This document shows positions 1-4,861 of a stretch of DNA of 6,137 nucleotides, one piece after another. Positions within the stretch are counted from its first letter, which is position 1. The number at the start of each line of letters is the position of its first letter. This DNA is from SZUA-35 sp037969565. Lineage in GTDB: Bacteria > Actinomycetota > Acidimicrobiia > Acidimicrobiales > SZUA-35. The position numbers and the translations under genes were made by a program. The stretch is taken from contig JBBKXQ010000100.1 of the NCBI GenBank assembly GCA_037969565.1, positions 1 to 6,137 of the forward strand. The letters are read 5' to 3'. The notes under the pieces were generated by a model, which saw only the letters and a list, made by a program, of their open reading frames with translations, did no database searches and was not told the origin of the DNA.

Positions 1-573
1 GAGCCTGGGCGGTACGAGCTGTTGAACTTCGGATTGCCGCTATCGGTGGAAGTTCCCGATGGATGGTCGGTGCAGCCGAACTTCCCTGGGGTCGTCGTCC
101 TCACAGCCGCGGGGAGCACCGGGCCGGGCGACCGTGATCTGGTCTGGATCAACGACATCCGGGAGTTCGCCCCAATTGCGGGCGGCCCGATCCGCGCCGG
201 CGACCCGATCACAGCCGACGAACTCCGCGCCCTACTCGAGAGCCCTCAACCGGGACGCCCATTCAAGAACATCGAGGAGTTCGATCTCACCGGGACCGAC
301 GGAACGGTCACACCAGTCATTCGTTTCGATCTGAAAGTCGACGAAACGGCGTCCTGTACGCTGGATGATCCCTGTGACTTCGCGCTCATCAGCTCCTACA
401 GCCTCGTGAAGTCGCTGACGTCAACCGTCGAGCAACGCGTCTGGTTGTTCCCAGAACACCCGACAGGACCCGCGGCGGCCGTCGCCCAGGCACCCTTCGG
501 CACCGACTGGCTTCAGGATGCGAGCGCCGTCATGAAAACCATGCAGCTTCGCTCCATCGACGTGTCCGAATAG
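1..573 (+). CDS. Exported/surface protein of unknown function, C-terminal part (5' end outside window)
   Basis: The frame is open from base 1, so the true start lies upstream. A TTG at base 22 is in frame, but codons before it read EPGRYEL and belong to the same conserved-looking block. About 190 residues are visible, ending at TAG 571-573. The beginning has the pattern 'PGRY...F.LPLSVEVPDGW', which I associate with actinobacterial lipoproteins and secreted proteins. Two cysteines six residues apart in SCTLDDPCDF could form a disulfide. The C-terminal part (RVWLFPE, then DWLQDASAVMKTMQL) looks like the strand plus final helix of a small alpha/beta domain. No catalytic motif is visible and no transmembrane segment is present in the visible portion. 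Assigning it to the envelope is inference from the pattern; the signal peptide would be upstream of the window. I do not recognise a named family. The following gene also encodes an exported protein, but 156 bases separate them, so a shared operon is not evident. Confidence 0.75.
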   Translation, partial: EPGRYELLNFGLPLSVEVPDGWSVQPNFPGVVVLTAAGSTGPGDRDLVWINDIREFAPIAGGPIRAGDPITADELRALLESPQPGRPFKNIEEFDLTGTDGTVTPVIRFDLKVDETASCTLDDPCDFALISSYSLVKSLTSTVEQRVWLFPEHPTGPAAAVAQAPFGTDWLQDASAVMKTMQLRSIDVSE

Positions 574-620
574 TTCGTCTGGCTGGTGCGCTGCGGGATC
601 GGGTCGGTGACTGGCGAGGG

Positions 621-668
621 TGTCGGAATGAAACGTTCGAGCCCACATCCGACCGACAGATTTTCTCT
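621..668 (+). terminator. Possible Rho-independent terminator after the first gene
   Basis: TGTCGG (621-626) can pair with CCGACA (653-658), followed by G and the T-rich run ATTTTCTCT (660-668). An alternative pairing uses GTCGGA (622-627) with TCCGAC (648-653). The loop is long and the stems are only six pairs, so this is a weak candidate. Its position, about 50 bases after the stop of the first gene and before the next gene's leader, suits a terminator. Confidence 0.3.
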
Positions 669-684
669 GCCGCGTCGTTGTAGA

Positions 685-712
685 GATCGATGGACAACAG
701 GTTTCATCGATC
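685..712 (+). promoter_or_regulatory. Leader inverted repeat just before the RBS of the secreted-protein gene
   Basis: GATCGATG (685-692) and CATCGATC (705-712) are perfect 8-bp inverted arms around a 12-base loop, ending three bases before the AGAGGGAG Shine-Dalgarno site (716-723) of the next gene. A competing pairing exists: GTTGT (677-681) with ACAAC (694-698), the latter lying in the loop of the first hairpin. It could be an operator or an RNA hairpin affecting translation. Function is inferred from position only. Confidence 0.4.
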
Positions 713-729
713 GATAGAGGGAGAACAAA

Positions 730-1353
730 ATGTTCGGAATGAAGAAAAGTCAATCTGTCAGGTGGAAGTTGGCGTCCACGATGCTCGCGGCTACGGCCTT
801 GCTGGCCTCTGGCCAACCGGTCAGCGCGGATCCTCAGGGCTTCATCGAGGACCAACTCGGGGTGGGATACTTTTACGGAACGTTCGACCAGAGTCCCAAC
901 GTCGTGCTTCTGGTCGGAGGCACCGCAGAGGAGTTCTGCGAGGCCGAACCCGCAGAACCATTCAATGGGGAGCCGGGCATCGCCCCTCTGCGCCTGTTCC
1001 TGCGCTCCGATGGTGCAGTCGACCTCAAGGTCAATGACAAGCACCAACCCATCCATCTCTACAACATCGATTTCGACGGCGCACCGCCTTGGATCGAGCA
1101 AGTGTGTGCGGCCTACTTCGATGGTGACCCAACGCCGGAACCCTTTGCCAGCGGGACCGCCGACCTGAAGGTCCGCTTGAGTGTCGTGTCCGAGGACTAT
1201 GTGGACGTGTTCAACTCCGTGAACGGCAAGGCCACCGGGACCGACGGGACTGAGTACAAGGTTCGGGCGTGGGCCGATCTCATCGTGGAGAACGGGGTAC
1301 CTGTAGGTGACCCGGCAGACTTTGTCGGCTTCAAGATGCACGAGATCAGGTAG
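730..1353 (+). CDS. Small secreted protein of unknown function (207 aa, signal peptide)
   Basis: The ATG at 730 is preceded by a strong Shine-Dalgarno sequence, AGAGGGAG (716-723), with six bases of spacing. A second in-frame ATG at 739 is possible but less well spaced. Residues 1-33 form a classic Sec signal peptide: basic KKSQSVRWK, hydrophobic core around LASTMLAATALLASG, and a VSA|DP cleavage site after Ala33. The mature part (about 174 residues) is acidic, without membrane helices, and carries exactly two cysteines (Cys70 in EEFCEAEP and Cys126 in EQVCAAYFDGD) that probably form a disulfide outside the cell. The middle and end (LRLFLRSDGAVDLKV, YVDVFNSVNGKATG, YKVRAWADLIVENG) look like alternating beta strands, so a beta-sandwich is a reasonable guess. 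I do not recognise a family. Codon third positions are strongly GC-biased in this frame, supporting it over the long antisense frame. It converges on the lipoprotein gene, whose stop is only 11 bases away. Confidence 0.85.
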   Translation: MFGMKKSQSVRWKLASTMLAATALLASGQPVSADPQGFIEDQLGVGYFYGTFDQSPNVVLLVGGTAEEFCEAEPAEPFNGEPGIAPLRLFLRSDGAVDLKVNDKHQPIHLYNIDFDGAPPWIEQVCAAYFDGDPTPEPFASGTADLKVRLSVVSEDYVDVFNSVNGKATGTDGTEYKVRAWADLIVENGVPVGDPADFVGFKMHEIR

Positions 1354-1364
1354 CACAATCGGCG

Positions 1365-1850
1365 TCAGCCAGCGTCGCCACCGAACATGAGGTCGGTCAC
1401 TACCAGGCCGGTGTCGCTACTTGCATACGTGACGTCGAAGATCAGTCCAGTGCTGTCGTCCATGGCGTAGACGAACTGACACGTCGAGCCGGTGTCGAAC
1501 TCGTCCAAGCAGCCGTTCTCGAGTGCTAGCGACAACCCGTCAGAGGCGTTGCCGCCGTCGTCGTACCACTCCATCGCGACGTCGACCACGTTCGACGTCG
1601 CGAGAGAACCGAGAGAGTCCCAATCCGCGGCATCCCATGCGGTGGCGAAATCGACGAGCAGTGCCGTCGGATCCACCTCACCGGGGGCCGGGGACACCGG
1701 AGGTTCTGTCGACGAAGTGGTCACGGAATCCGCCGAGTCTGTGGTTTCGGCGGATTGCTCCGACGACGAGGCGGACGAGCCACAGGATGCTGCCAACAGC
1801 CCTGCAGCCATTGCCAGCGAAACGCCAACCAACTTGTGCCTTGACTTCAT
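1365..1850 (-). CDS. Small lipoprotein of unknown function (161 aa, NTF2-like pattern possible)
   Basis: The start is set at ATG 1850 because AGGAG (1856-1860 on the complement) precedes it by five bases and because the signal sequence begins there; the frame stays open to 1949 but that extension has no signal-peptide character. Residues 1-23 are a lipoprotein signal: MKSRHK, a hydrophobic stretch, then LLAAS|C with Cys23 as the probable lipidated residue. Residues 24-60 are a Ser/Thr/Glu/Pro-rich linker typical of extracytoplasmic lipoproteins. The compact domain from about residue 60 has the pattern LLVDFATAWDAADWDSLGSLAT, resembling the first helices of NTF2-like/SnoaL-like domains, and a possible disulfide pair at Cys114 and Cys124. 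No catalytic residues can be assigned; binding of a small ligand or protein outside the membrane is only a guess. It is divergent from the HTH gene, and the intervening region contains its likely promoter overlapped by repeated half-sites. Confidence 0.85.
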   Translation of the reverse strand: MKSRHKLVGVSLAMAAGLLAASCGSSASSSEQSAETTDSADSVTTSSTEPPVSPAPGEVDPTALLVDFATAWDAADWDSLGSLATSNVVDVAMEWYDDGGNASDGLSLALENGCLDEFDTGSTCQFVYAMDDSTGLIFDVTYASSDTGLVVTDLMFGGDAG

Positions 1851-1873
1851 CGATGCTCCTTGAGACCCCGGCC

Positions 1874-1885
1874 GGCAATTTTGCC
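1874..1885. repeat. Short inverted repeat in the lipoprotein leader
   Basis: GGCAA and TTGCC flank a TT (1874-1885), between the proposed promoter and the RBS of the lipoprotein gene. The half-site GGCAAT resembles the GCAAT units of the nearby array (1940-1974), so it may be an accessory binding site. Alternatively it is a chance short palindrome. Confidence 0.3.
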
Positions 1886-1920
1886 TGCTCGGGTCGAGTG
1901 CGCAGCCTCGTCGCTCGAAC

Positions 1921-1949
1921 AAGATATCCATTCTTCGACATTGCCGCAA
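1921..1949 (-). promoter_or_regulatory. Putative sigma-70-type promoter of the lipoprotein gene
   Basis: On the complement, TTGCGG (1949-1944) and TATCTT (1926-1921) are separated by exactly 17 bases, matching 3/6 and 4/6 of the consensus boxes. Transcription would begin about 65 bases before the ATG at 1850. The -35 box lies inside the ATTGC/GCAAT array, so a protein bound there would be expected to block or alter RNA polymerase binding (inference). Confidence 0.4.
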
Positions 1950-1974
1950 TAGCTATTGCCGCAATGGTCATTGC
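1939..1974. repeat. 15-bp-period array of ATTGC/GCAAT half-sites (candidate operator array)
   Basis: ATTGC occurs at 1940, 1955 and 1970, and GCAAT at 1946 and 1961, all in a strict 15-base period. Two full units share ATTGCCGCAAT (1940-1950 and 1955-1965). Bases 1939-1966 form a 28-bp palindrome broken only at the symmetric pair 1945/1960, and its core GCAATAGCTATTGC (1946-1959) is perfect. It sits in the 156-base divergent region between the lipoprotein and HTH genes. Such symmetry is typical of a binding site for a dimeric HTH protein. The core recurs after the HTH gene at 2369-2383. Confidence 0.75.
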
Positions 1975-2006
1975 TTTCTCGGACCACCGATGATTGACTA
2001 GGAAAC

Positions 2007-2348
2007 GTGACCGCCCGAGACGAACCAACCGAGTCGCTCCTGGAGGCACTTCACGCGCTCCGTAGCGCGGCAAACACAAACCTGGACCGCACCACCGAAA
2101 TCCTGCGTCGACTCGACCACATCGAATCTCGGCTCGCCGCTGGCGACCGCATCATCGACACGGTCGCCGCTGAACCAGCACCCCGTATCGTCGAACTGCT
2201 CACCCAGAACATGGCCGCACTCGAGACCAGCGGAGCAGCCTTCAGAGCCGCGCTGGCACGCAGCCTCCACACCGAGGGAATGACCATGGACGTCATCGCA
2301 AAGCTGTTCGGCGTCAGCCGCCAGAGAATCTCTGCTCTTCTTCGCTAG
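2007..2348 (+). CDS. Small DNA-binding protein with C-terminal helix-turn-helix (113 aa)
   Basis: The start is GTG 2007: an in-frame stop at 1995-1997 excludes anything longer, and AGGA (2000-2003) lies just upstream with a short three-base gap. Residues about 8-45 (SLLEALHALRSA through ILRRLDHIESRLAAG) form a heptad-like amphipathic helix, probably a coiled-coil dimerisation segment. Residues about 62-85 are a second helical stretch. The last 28 residues (SLHTEGMTMDVIAKLF then GVSRQRISALLR) are a clear helix-turn-helix, with the recognition helix SRQRISALL at the very C-terminus; this arrangement recalls sigma region 4-like and Xre-type HTH tails in small actinobacterial proteins. The gene is flanked by identical 15-bp palindromic elements, and neither side contains another regulator, so autoregulation and control of both neighbours is the simplest hypothesis. 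No catalytic or ligand-binding domain is seen. The HTH assignment is firm; the targets are inference. Confidence 0.85.
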   Translation: MTARDEPTESLLEALHALRSAANTNLDRTTEILRRLDHIESRLAAGDRIIDTVAAEPAPRIVELLTQNMAALETSGAAFRAALARSLHTEGMTMDVIAKLFGVSRQRISALLR

Positions 2349-2354
2349 CTCGCA

Positions 2355-2386
2355 TGTCAATAGCCATACCGCAATAGCTATTGACA
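2355..2386. promoter_or_regulatory. Compound inverted repeat after the HTH gene (second operator copy)
   Basis: TGTCAATAGC (2355-2364) and GCTATTGACA (2377-2386) are perfect 10-bp inverted arms around 12 bases. Nested in it is the 12-bp palindrome CAATAGCTATTG (2372-2383), and CCGCAATAGCTATTG (2369-2383) is identical to 1944-1958 upstream of the HTH gene. CAATAGC thus occurs twice in direct orientation, 14 bases apart. Starting only six bases after the HTH stop, it could also fold in the transcript, but no T-run follows, so an operator is favoured over a terminator. Confidence 0.65.
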
Positions 2387-2409
2387 CGCCCTCGCAACGC
2401 CCTCACACT
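2381..2409 (+). promoter_or_regulatory. Possible promoter of the small membrane-protein gene
   Basis: TTGACA (2381-2386) is a perfect consensus -35 box and forms the right edge of the inverted repeat. Seventeen bases downstream is CACACT (2404-2409), a poor -10 box that keeps only A2, A4 and T6. The start codon at 2457 lies about 47 bases further on. The overlap of the -35 with the palindrome would allow repression by the HTH protein (inference). Confidence 0.35.
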
Positions 2410-2456
2410 CGATCCCAACAGAGTTGCATCGTGCAGCCAAGAGGAAAAGAGAAGAG

Positions 2457-2708
2457 ATGGTCGTTGGCGGAGCGGCAATGCTGGTTGGATTGTTCATGCT
2501 GGCCACTCTCGGGCTCCTGGTACTGGCGCTCATCGACCTTGTGAAGCGCCCTGCCGAGGTATGGGAAGAATCCGGTCACAACCAGCTCGTATGGGCATTG
2601 GTCGTGATCTTCGTCGGGTTCGTCGGACCCGTGTTGTATCTGGTCGTGGCTCGTCCCGCCCTCGAGGCAGCCGCCGCCCAGCGTCAACCGGTCGGCAATC
2701 ACTCGTAG
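2457..2708 (+). CDS. Small membrane protein, PLDc_N-like (phospholipase D/cardiolipin synthase N-terminal domain only)
   Basis: An 83-residue protein starting at ATG 2457, preceded by purine-rich GAGGAAAAGAGAAG (2441-2454). A TTG at 2424 would add 11 mostly basic residues (HRAAKRKREE) and cannot be excluded. It has two hydrophobic helices, roughly residues 4-27 (with LFMLATLGLLVLALIDLV) and 46-67 (VWALVVIFVGFVGPVLYLVV), joined by a short charged loop containing KRPAEVWEES. The order 'DLVKRP...W....NQLVWALVVIFVGFVGPVLYL' matches the two-helix PLDc_N domain that precedes the catalytic domains of cardiolipin synthases; here no HKD phospholipase motif follows, so it is a stand-alone membrane anchor of unknown role. 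Such orphan PLDc_N proteins are common in actinobacteria. It follows the HTH gene on the same strand, 108 bases away, with a candidate promoter and operator between. It converges with the Rieske oxygenase gene across 92 bases in which I see no hairpin. Confidence 0.8.
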   Translation: MVVGGAAMLVGLFMLATLGLLVLALIDLVKRPAEVWEESGHNQLVWALVVIFVGFVGPVLYLVVARPALEAAAAQRQPVGNHS

Positions 2709-2800
2709 AGCGAGCGCACACGACCACAACCAGGAGCAATAAACCCATCGCGCCTGCCATCACCGCGAACTTGCCTCTCAAAAGCCGATCAACTCGTCGG

Positions 2801-4018
2801 TCAGGTGCCGAATCCGCCCAGCGGACCTGCCATTGCGTCGGCGCCCGCGGCGGACAGATTCGTCGCTGCCTTTGCTGCCGCCTCGGACAGTGACGCGTGG
2901 AACATGCCCAGGGCGGGCTCGTTGGCACCGAACCGGAGTGCCCTGACCGCCCCCGTTTCCAATGTCGTCTGCGACGTGGCCAGCGCGGCGAAGTCCTCCT
3001 CGACGACGGTGTCGATCGTCAGGCGCCAGCTGCGTTCCCAGTGCCGCTCGCTCTTCTCCGTCGCCGGGACGTCGGGAATGTAGAAGTCGAGGTCACACAC
3101 CGACCGTCCCGGGTCGTCGGGGTCGGGGGAAATCCGCCAGGTCTCGAGGTGGTCCACCTGCACGATGATCACCGTGCTGGGGAACAGCACGTACACCAGC
3201 GCGCTGTAAGGAACAATGTCCCACGTGTCGGGGGGCTGGTCGGCCAGCTCGGTCAACGACCACCGGGGCAGCACCTCTCGCACGTGGGGTCCGAACCGTT
3301 GGGCGTGGGAAAGATTGTGCATGAAGATCGGGCCCACGGTGTTCCGGTGGAGGCTTGCGAAGTGGTAGGGCTCGAGAAACGAATCGACCACCAGCTTCCA
3401 GTTCATGGCCAGATCGAACCGATGCGAACGCCAGTGGCGGTGGGCCTCGATGTCAAACGTGTCGAGATCGTCGGCGATACCCCCGAGGTCGGGTGGAGTC
3501 AGTGCGACGGGGTCTTCCGGACCTGGCACCTGGGGCAGCACCCAGATCAATCCGTGATCTTCCACCGTCGGCACACGCACCAAACCCGGCCCGCCGACCT
3601 CGACGTCTGGGAAGGATGCGGCATCGGGCACGCCCCGTAGCCGACCTCCGAGGTCGTAGGTCCACGCGTGGTAGGGGCAGGTCAACCGACGGGAGCATCC
3701 CCGCGCTTCGGACACGACTTGGGTACCGCGGTGTGCACAGGCATTGACGAAGCCGGCGATGGCGCCGTCCTCGTCCCTGGTCAGCACCAACGGCAGCCCG
3801 AAGGTGTCCAGCGTCAGGAACGACCCGAGTGCCAGGTCCGGTGTCAGTGCCGCCACGCGAGGGAGGTCGGTGAACAGGGTGGCCTGCTCGAAGGCCAGCC
3901 ACGCTCGGTCGGTGTAGTGCTCGGCGAGCGCGCCGGTCGGGGCGGTGCGCCACGAACGGCCCTCGGCGTGGTGCTCGAGCAGGGTCCGGATGATGGGTTG
4001 ACAGTCCTGGTTGCGCAT
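2801..4018 (-). CDS. Rieske non-heme iron oxygenase, alpha (catalytic) subunit
   Basis: A 405-residue protein of the aromatic ring-hydroxylating oxygenase alpha-subunit family. It would receive electrons from a separate reductase (not in this window) and insert oxygen into an organic substrate, in the cytoplasm. The start is ATG 4018 because TGAGG (4029-4025) precedes it by six bases; the frame stays open to 4105 but that part lies over the SDR remnant. Rieske [2Fe-2S] ligands: Cys94-x-His96 in NACAHRGT and Cys114-x2-His117 in TCPYHAW. Mononuclear iron ligands: His219 and His224 in EPYHFASLH, with Asp342 in VVEEDFAAL as the likely third ligand. At the position of the usual subunit-bridging Asp (D-x2-H-x4-H) there is Glu216, as in carnitine monooxygenase CntA. 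All key residues are present, so it should be active. The substrate is unknown; the TetR and SDR context suggests a catabolic pathway. It is the last gene of the TetR-SDR-Rieske operon. Confidence 0.93.
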   Translation of the reverse strand: MRNQDCQPIIRTLLEHHAEGRSWRTAPTGALAEHYTDRAWLAFEQATLFTDLPRVAALTPDLALGSFLTLDTFGLPLVLTRDEDGAIAGFVNACAHRGTQVVSEARGCSRRLTCPYHAWTYDLGGRLRGVPDAASFPDVEVGGPGLVRVPTVEDHGLIWVLPQVPGPEDPVALTPPDLGGIADDLDTFDIEAHRHWRSHRFDLAMNWKLVVDSFLEPYHFASLHRNTVGPIFMHNLSHAQRFGPHVREVLPRWSLTELADQPPDTWDIVPYSALVYVLFPSTVIIVQVDHLETWRISPDPDDPGRSVCDLDFYIPDVPATEKSERHWERSWRLTIDTVVEEDFAALATSQTTLETGAVRALRFGANEPALGMFHASLSEAAAKAATNLSAAGADAMAGPLGGFGT

Positions 4019-4034
4019 GGGGAACCTCAGGTGG

Positions 4035-4148
4035 CTACGGCCCGCCGTAGACCATGAGGGTCTGGGCGGTGATGAACGTCGATTCGTCGGAGGGCTGGTG
4101 CCCAACGGTGCCGGCCACGTCGGCCGGCTGCAGTGTCCGCCGGATCCG
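4035..4148 (-). pseudogene. C-terminal remnant of a short-chain dehydrogenase/reductase (SDR)
   Basis: After an in-frame TGA (4151-4149), the complement reads RIRRTLQPADVAGTV, then SDES, then FITAQTLMVYGGP and a TAG stop (4037-4035). This is the hallmark end of classical SDRs ('PeDVA..v.fLaSd.s.fiTGQ.l.VDGG'), with the usual FLaSD replaced by GHQPSD and VDGG by VYGG. Only about 35 codons of a normally ~250-residue enzyme remain; there is no Rossmann TGxxxGIG motif, no YxxxK active site and no start codon in this frame. The gap to the Rieske start is 16 bases, normal for adjacent operon genes, so the remnant seems to sit in its ancestral place, with the front of the gene deleted between the TetR stop (4179) and about 4148. 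The assignment to SDR is confident for so short a piece; the deletion history is inferred. Confidence 0.75.
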
Positions 4149-4176
4149 TCACTCGATCCCCCGACTCATCGACCGA

Positions 4177-4201
4177 TGTTACATCTCAGGAATATGTAAC
4201 A
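4177..4201. repeat. 8-bp inverted repeat at the TetR stop codon
   Basis: TGTTACAT (4177-4184) and ATGTAACA (4194-4201) are perfect inverted arms separated by nine bases. It overlaps the last codons and stop of the TetR gene and lies just upstream of the SDR remnant. Its size and symmetry suit a TetR-type operator that once served the SDR-Rieske genes. As RNA it is an A/U-rich hairpin without a U-run, so a terminator is unlikely. Confidence 0.4.
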
Positions 4202-4763
4202 CAAGACCAGGCAGGACGAAACGGCAGATCCATGCATCCACCTGCGACGGCGATCGATCGACCTCGATCGTGGCCAGGCTCAAGATGACGCGCAGCAACC
4301 ACTCGCCGGCTTCCGACGGTGGGACCGACGGGTCGAACTGGTTGCGATGCTGAGCAGCAAGCTCAGCGACCACGACACCGAACGCCTCGACCAACGGCGC
4401 CGTCGCCCCCGGGATCGGGGTGCCCGTGGCGCCCCGATCCTCCGAGGCGAACAGCAGGCTCAGATCGTCCCGCCTAGCAGAGCGCACGGTCGCCTTCACC
4501 AGCAGGGTGAGGGCGGAAGCAAGGTCGGGCTCGGCGCGGAGACTGGGCCGGAGCCGCTCCAAGAACCGCACCGTCACCCGCAACAGAACGGTCCGGATCA
4601 GTTCGTCGCGGTTGCCGATTCGCCGATAGACGGTGATCCGCGACACCCCGGCGGCAGCGGCGACGTCGTCGATGGTCGTCGCCCGTACGCCCTCGGCCAG
4701 GAAGCACGACTCGGCCGCATCGAGGATCGACTCCTCGGTCGTCGCCACCTGGGAAAGCGCCAT
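4179..4763 (-). CDS. TetR/AcrR-family transcriptional regulator
   Basis: A 194-residue protein of typical TetR length. The start at ATG 4763 places the conserved N-terminus correctly; the upstream GAGTGAG (4773-4767) is a mediocre RBS. Residues 8-55 are the DNA-binding domain: TEESILDAAESCFLAEGVRATTIDDVA, here split as helix 1 (10-24) and the HTH (about 29-48) with TTIDDVAAAAGVSRITVYRR, followed by GNRDELI, which is diagnostic for the family. The remaining ~140 residues are helical and form the usual variable ligand-binding and dimerisation domain (LASALTLLVKATVRSARR, then APLVEAFGVVVAEL). TetR proteins normally repress their own or adjacent operons until a small ligand binds. Here it heads an operon containing an SDR remnant and a Rieske oxygenase, so the ligand is plausibly the oxygenase substrate or a derivative (inference). 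Candidate operators are the palindrome at 4802-4814 and the inverted repeat at 4177-4201. Confidence 0.93.
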   Translation of the reverse strand: MALSQVATTEESILDAAESCFLAEGVRATTIDDVAAAAGVSRITVYRRIGNRDELIRTVLLRVTVRFLERLRPSLRAEPDLASALTLLVKATVRSARRDDLSLLFASEDRGATGTPIPGATAPLVEAFGVVVAELAAQHRNQFDPSVPPSEAGEWLLRVILSLATIEVDRSPSQVDAWICRFVLPGLVLHIPEM

Positions 4764-4801
4764 CTGCTCACTCTAGTGCATTGGTGCAACACGATCACTG
4801 G

Positions 4802-4814
4802 ATTGTGTCACAAT
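4802..4814. promoter_or_regulatory. Palindrome upstream of the TetR gene (candidate operator)
   Basis: ATTGTG and CACAAT flank a single T (4802-4814), centred 45 bases upstream of the TetR start codon in the 165-base gap to the methyltransferase gene. This is the usual place for an autoregulatory TetR operator. I could not identify convincing paired -35/-10 boxes around it, although TTGTGA within it could contribute a -35 on the complement. Confidence 0.45.
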
Positions 4815-4861
4815 GACCGGGGCGGCGATAGAAGGCCTTACTGGGCTTCGCGGCCGACATA

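Noticed and set aside
421..1356. Long open frame on the complement (311 codons)
   Set aside because: It is antisense to the secreted-protein gene, which has a signal peptide, strong RBS and GC-biased third positions; the antisense product resembles no protein and starts without an RBS.
1851..1949. N-terminal extension of the lipoprotein
   Set aside because: The ATG at 1850 has an ideal AGGAG and begins the signal peptide; an extension would bury the lipoprotein signal and overlap the proposed promoter.
1678..2079. Complement-strand frame crossing the intergenic array
   Set aside because: Its product is an arginine-rich shadow with an Ile-Ala run caused by the repeat array, and it overlaps both the lipoprotein gene and the HTH gene.
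1944..2383. Attachment-site direct repeats of a mobile element around the HTH gene
   Set aside because: The 15-bp copies are part of palindromes, no integrase or transposase is encoded between them, and the enclosed DNA is just one regulator gene; operators explain them better.
2709..2800. Terminator between the converging membrane-protein and Rieske genes
   Set aside because: I looked for inverted repeats with a T-run and found none convincing.
2897..3640. Plus-strand frame of 247 codons
   Set aside because: It is antisense to the Rieske oxygenase, whose cofactor ligands are all conserved on the other strand.
4019..4105. 29-codon extension of the Rieske oxygenase
   Set aside because: It is Ser/Pro/Arg-rich, lies over the SDR C-terminal remnant in a different frame, and the ATG at 4018 has its own TGAGG.
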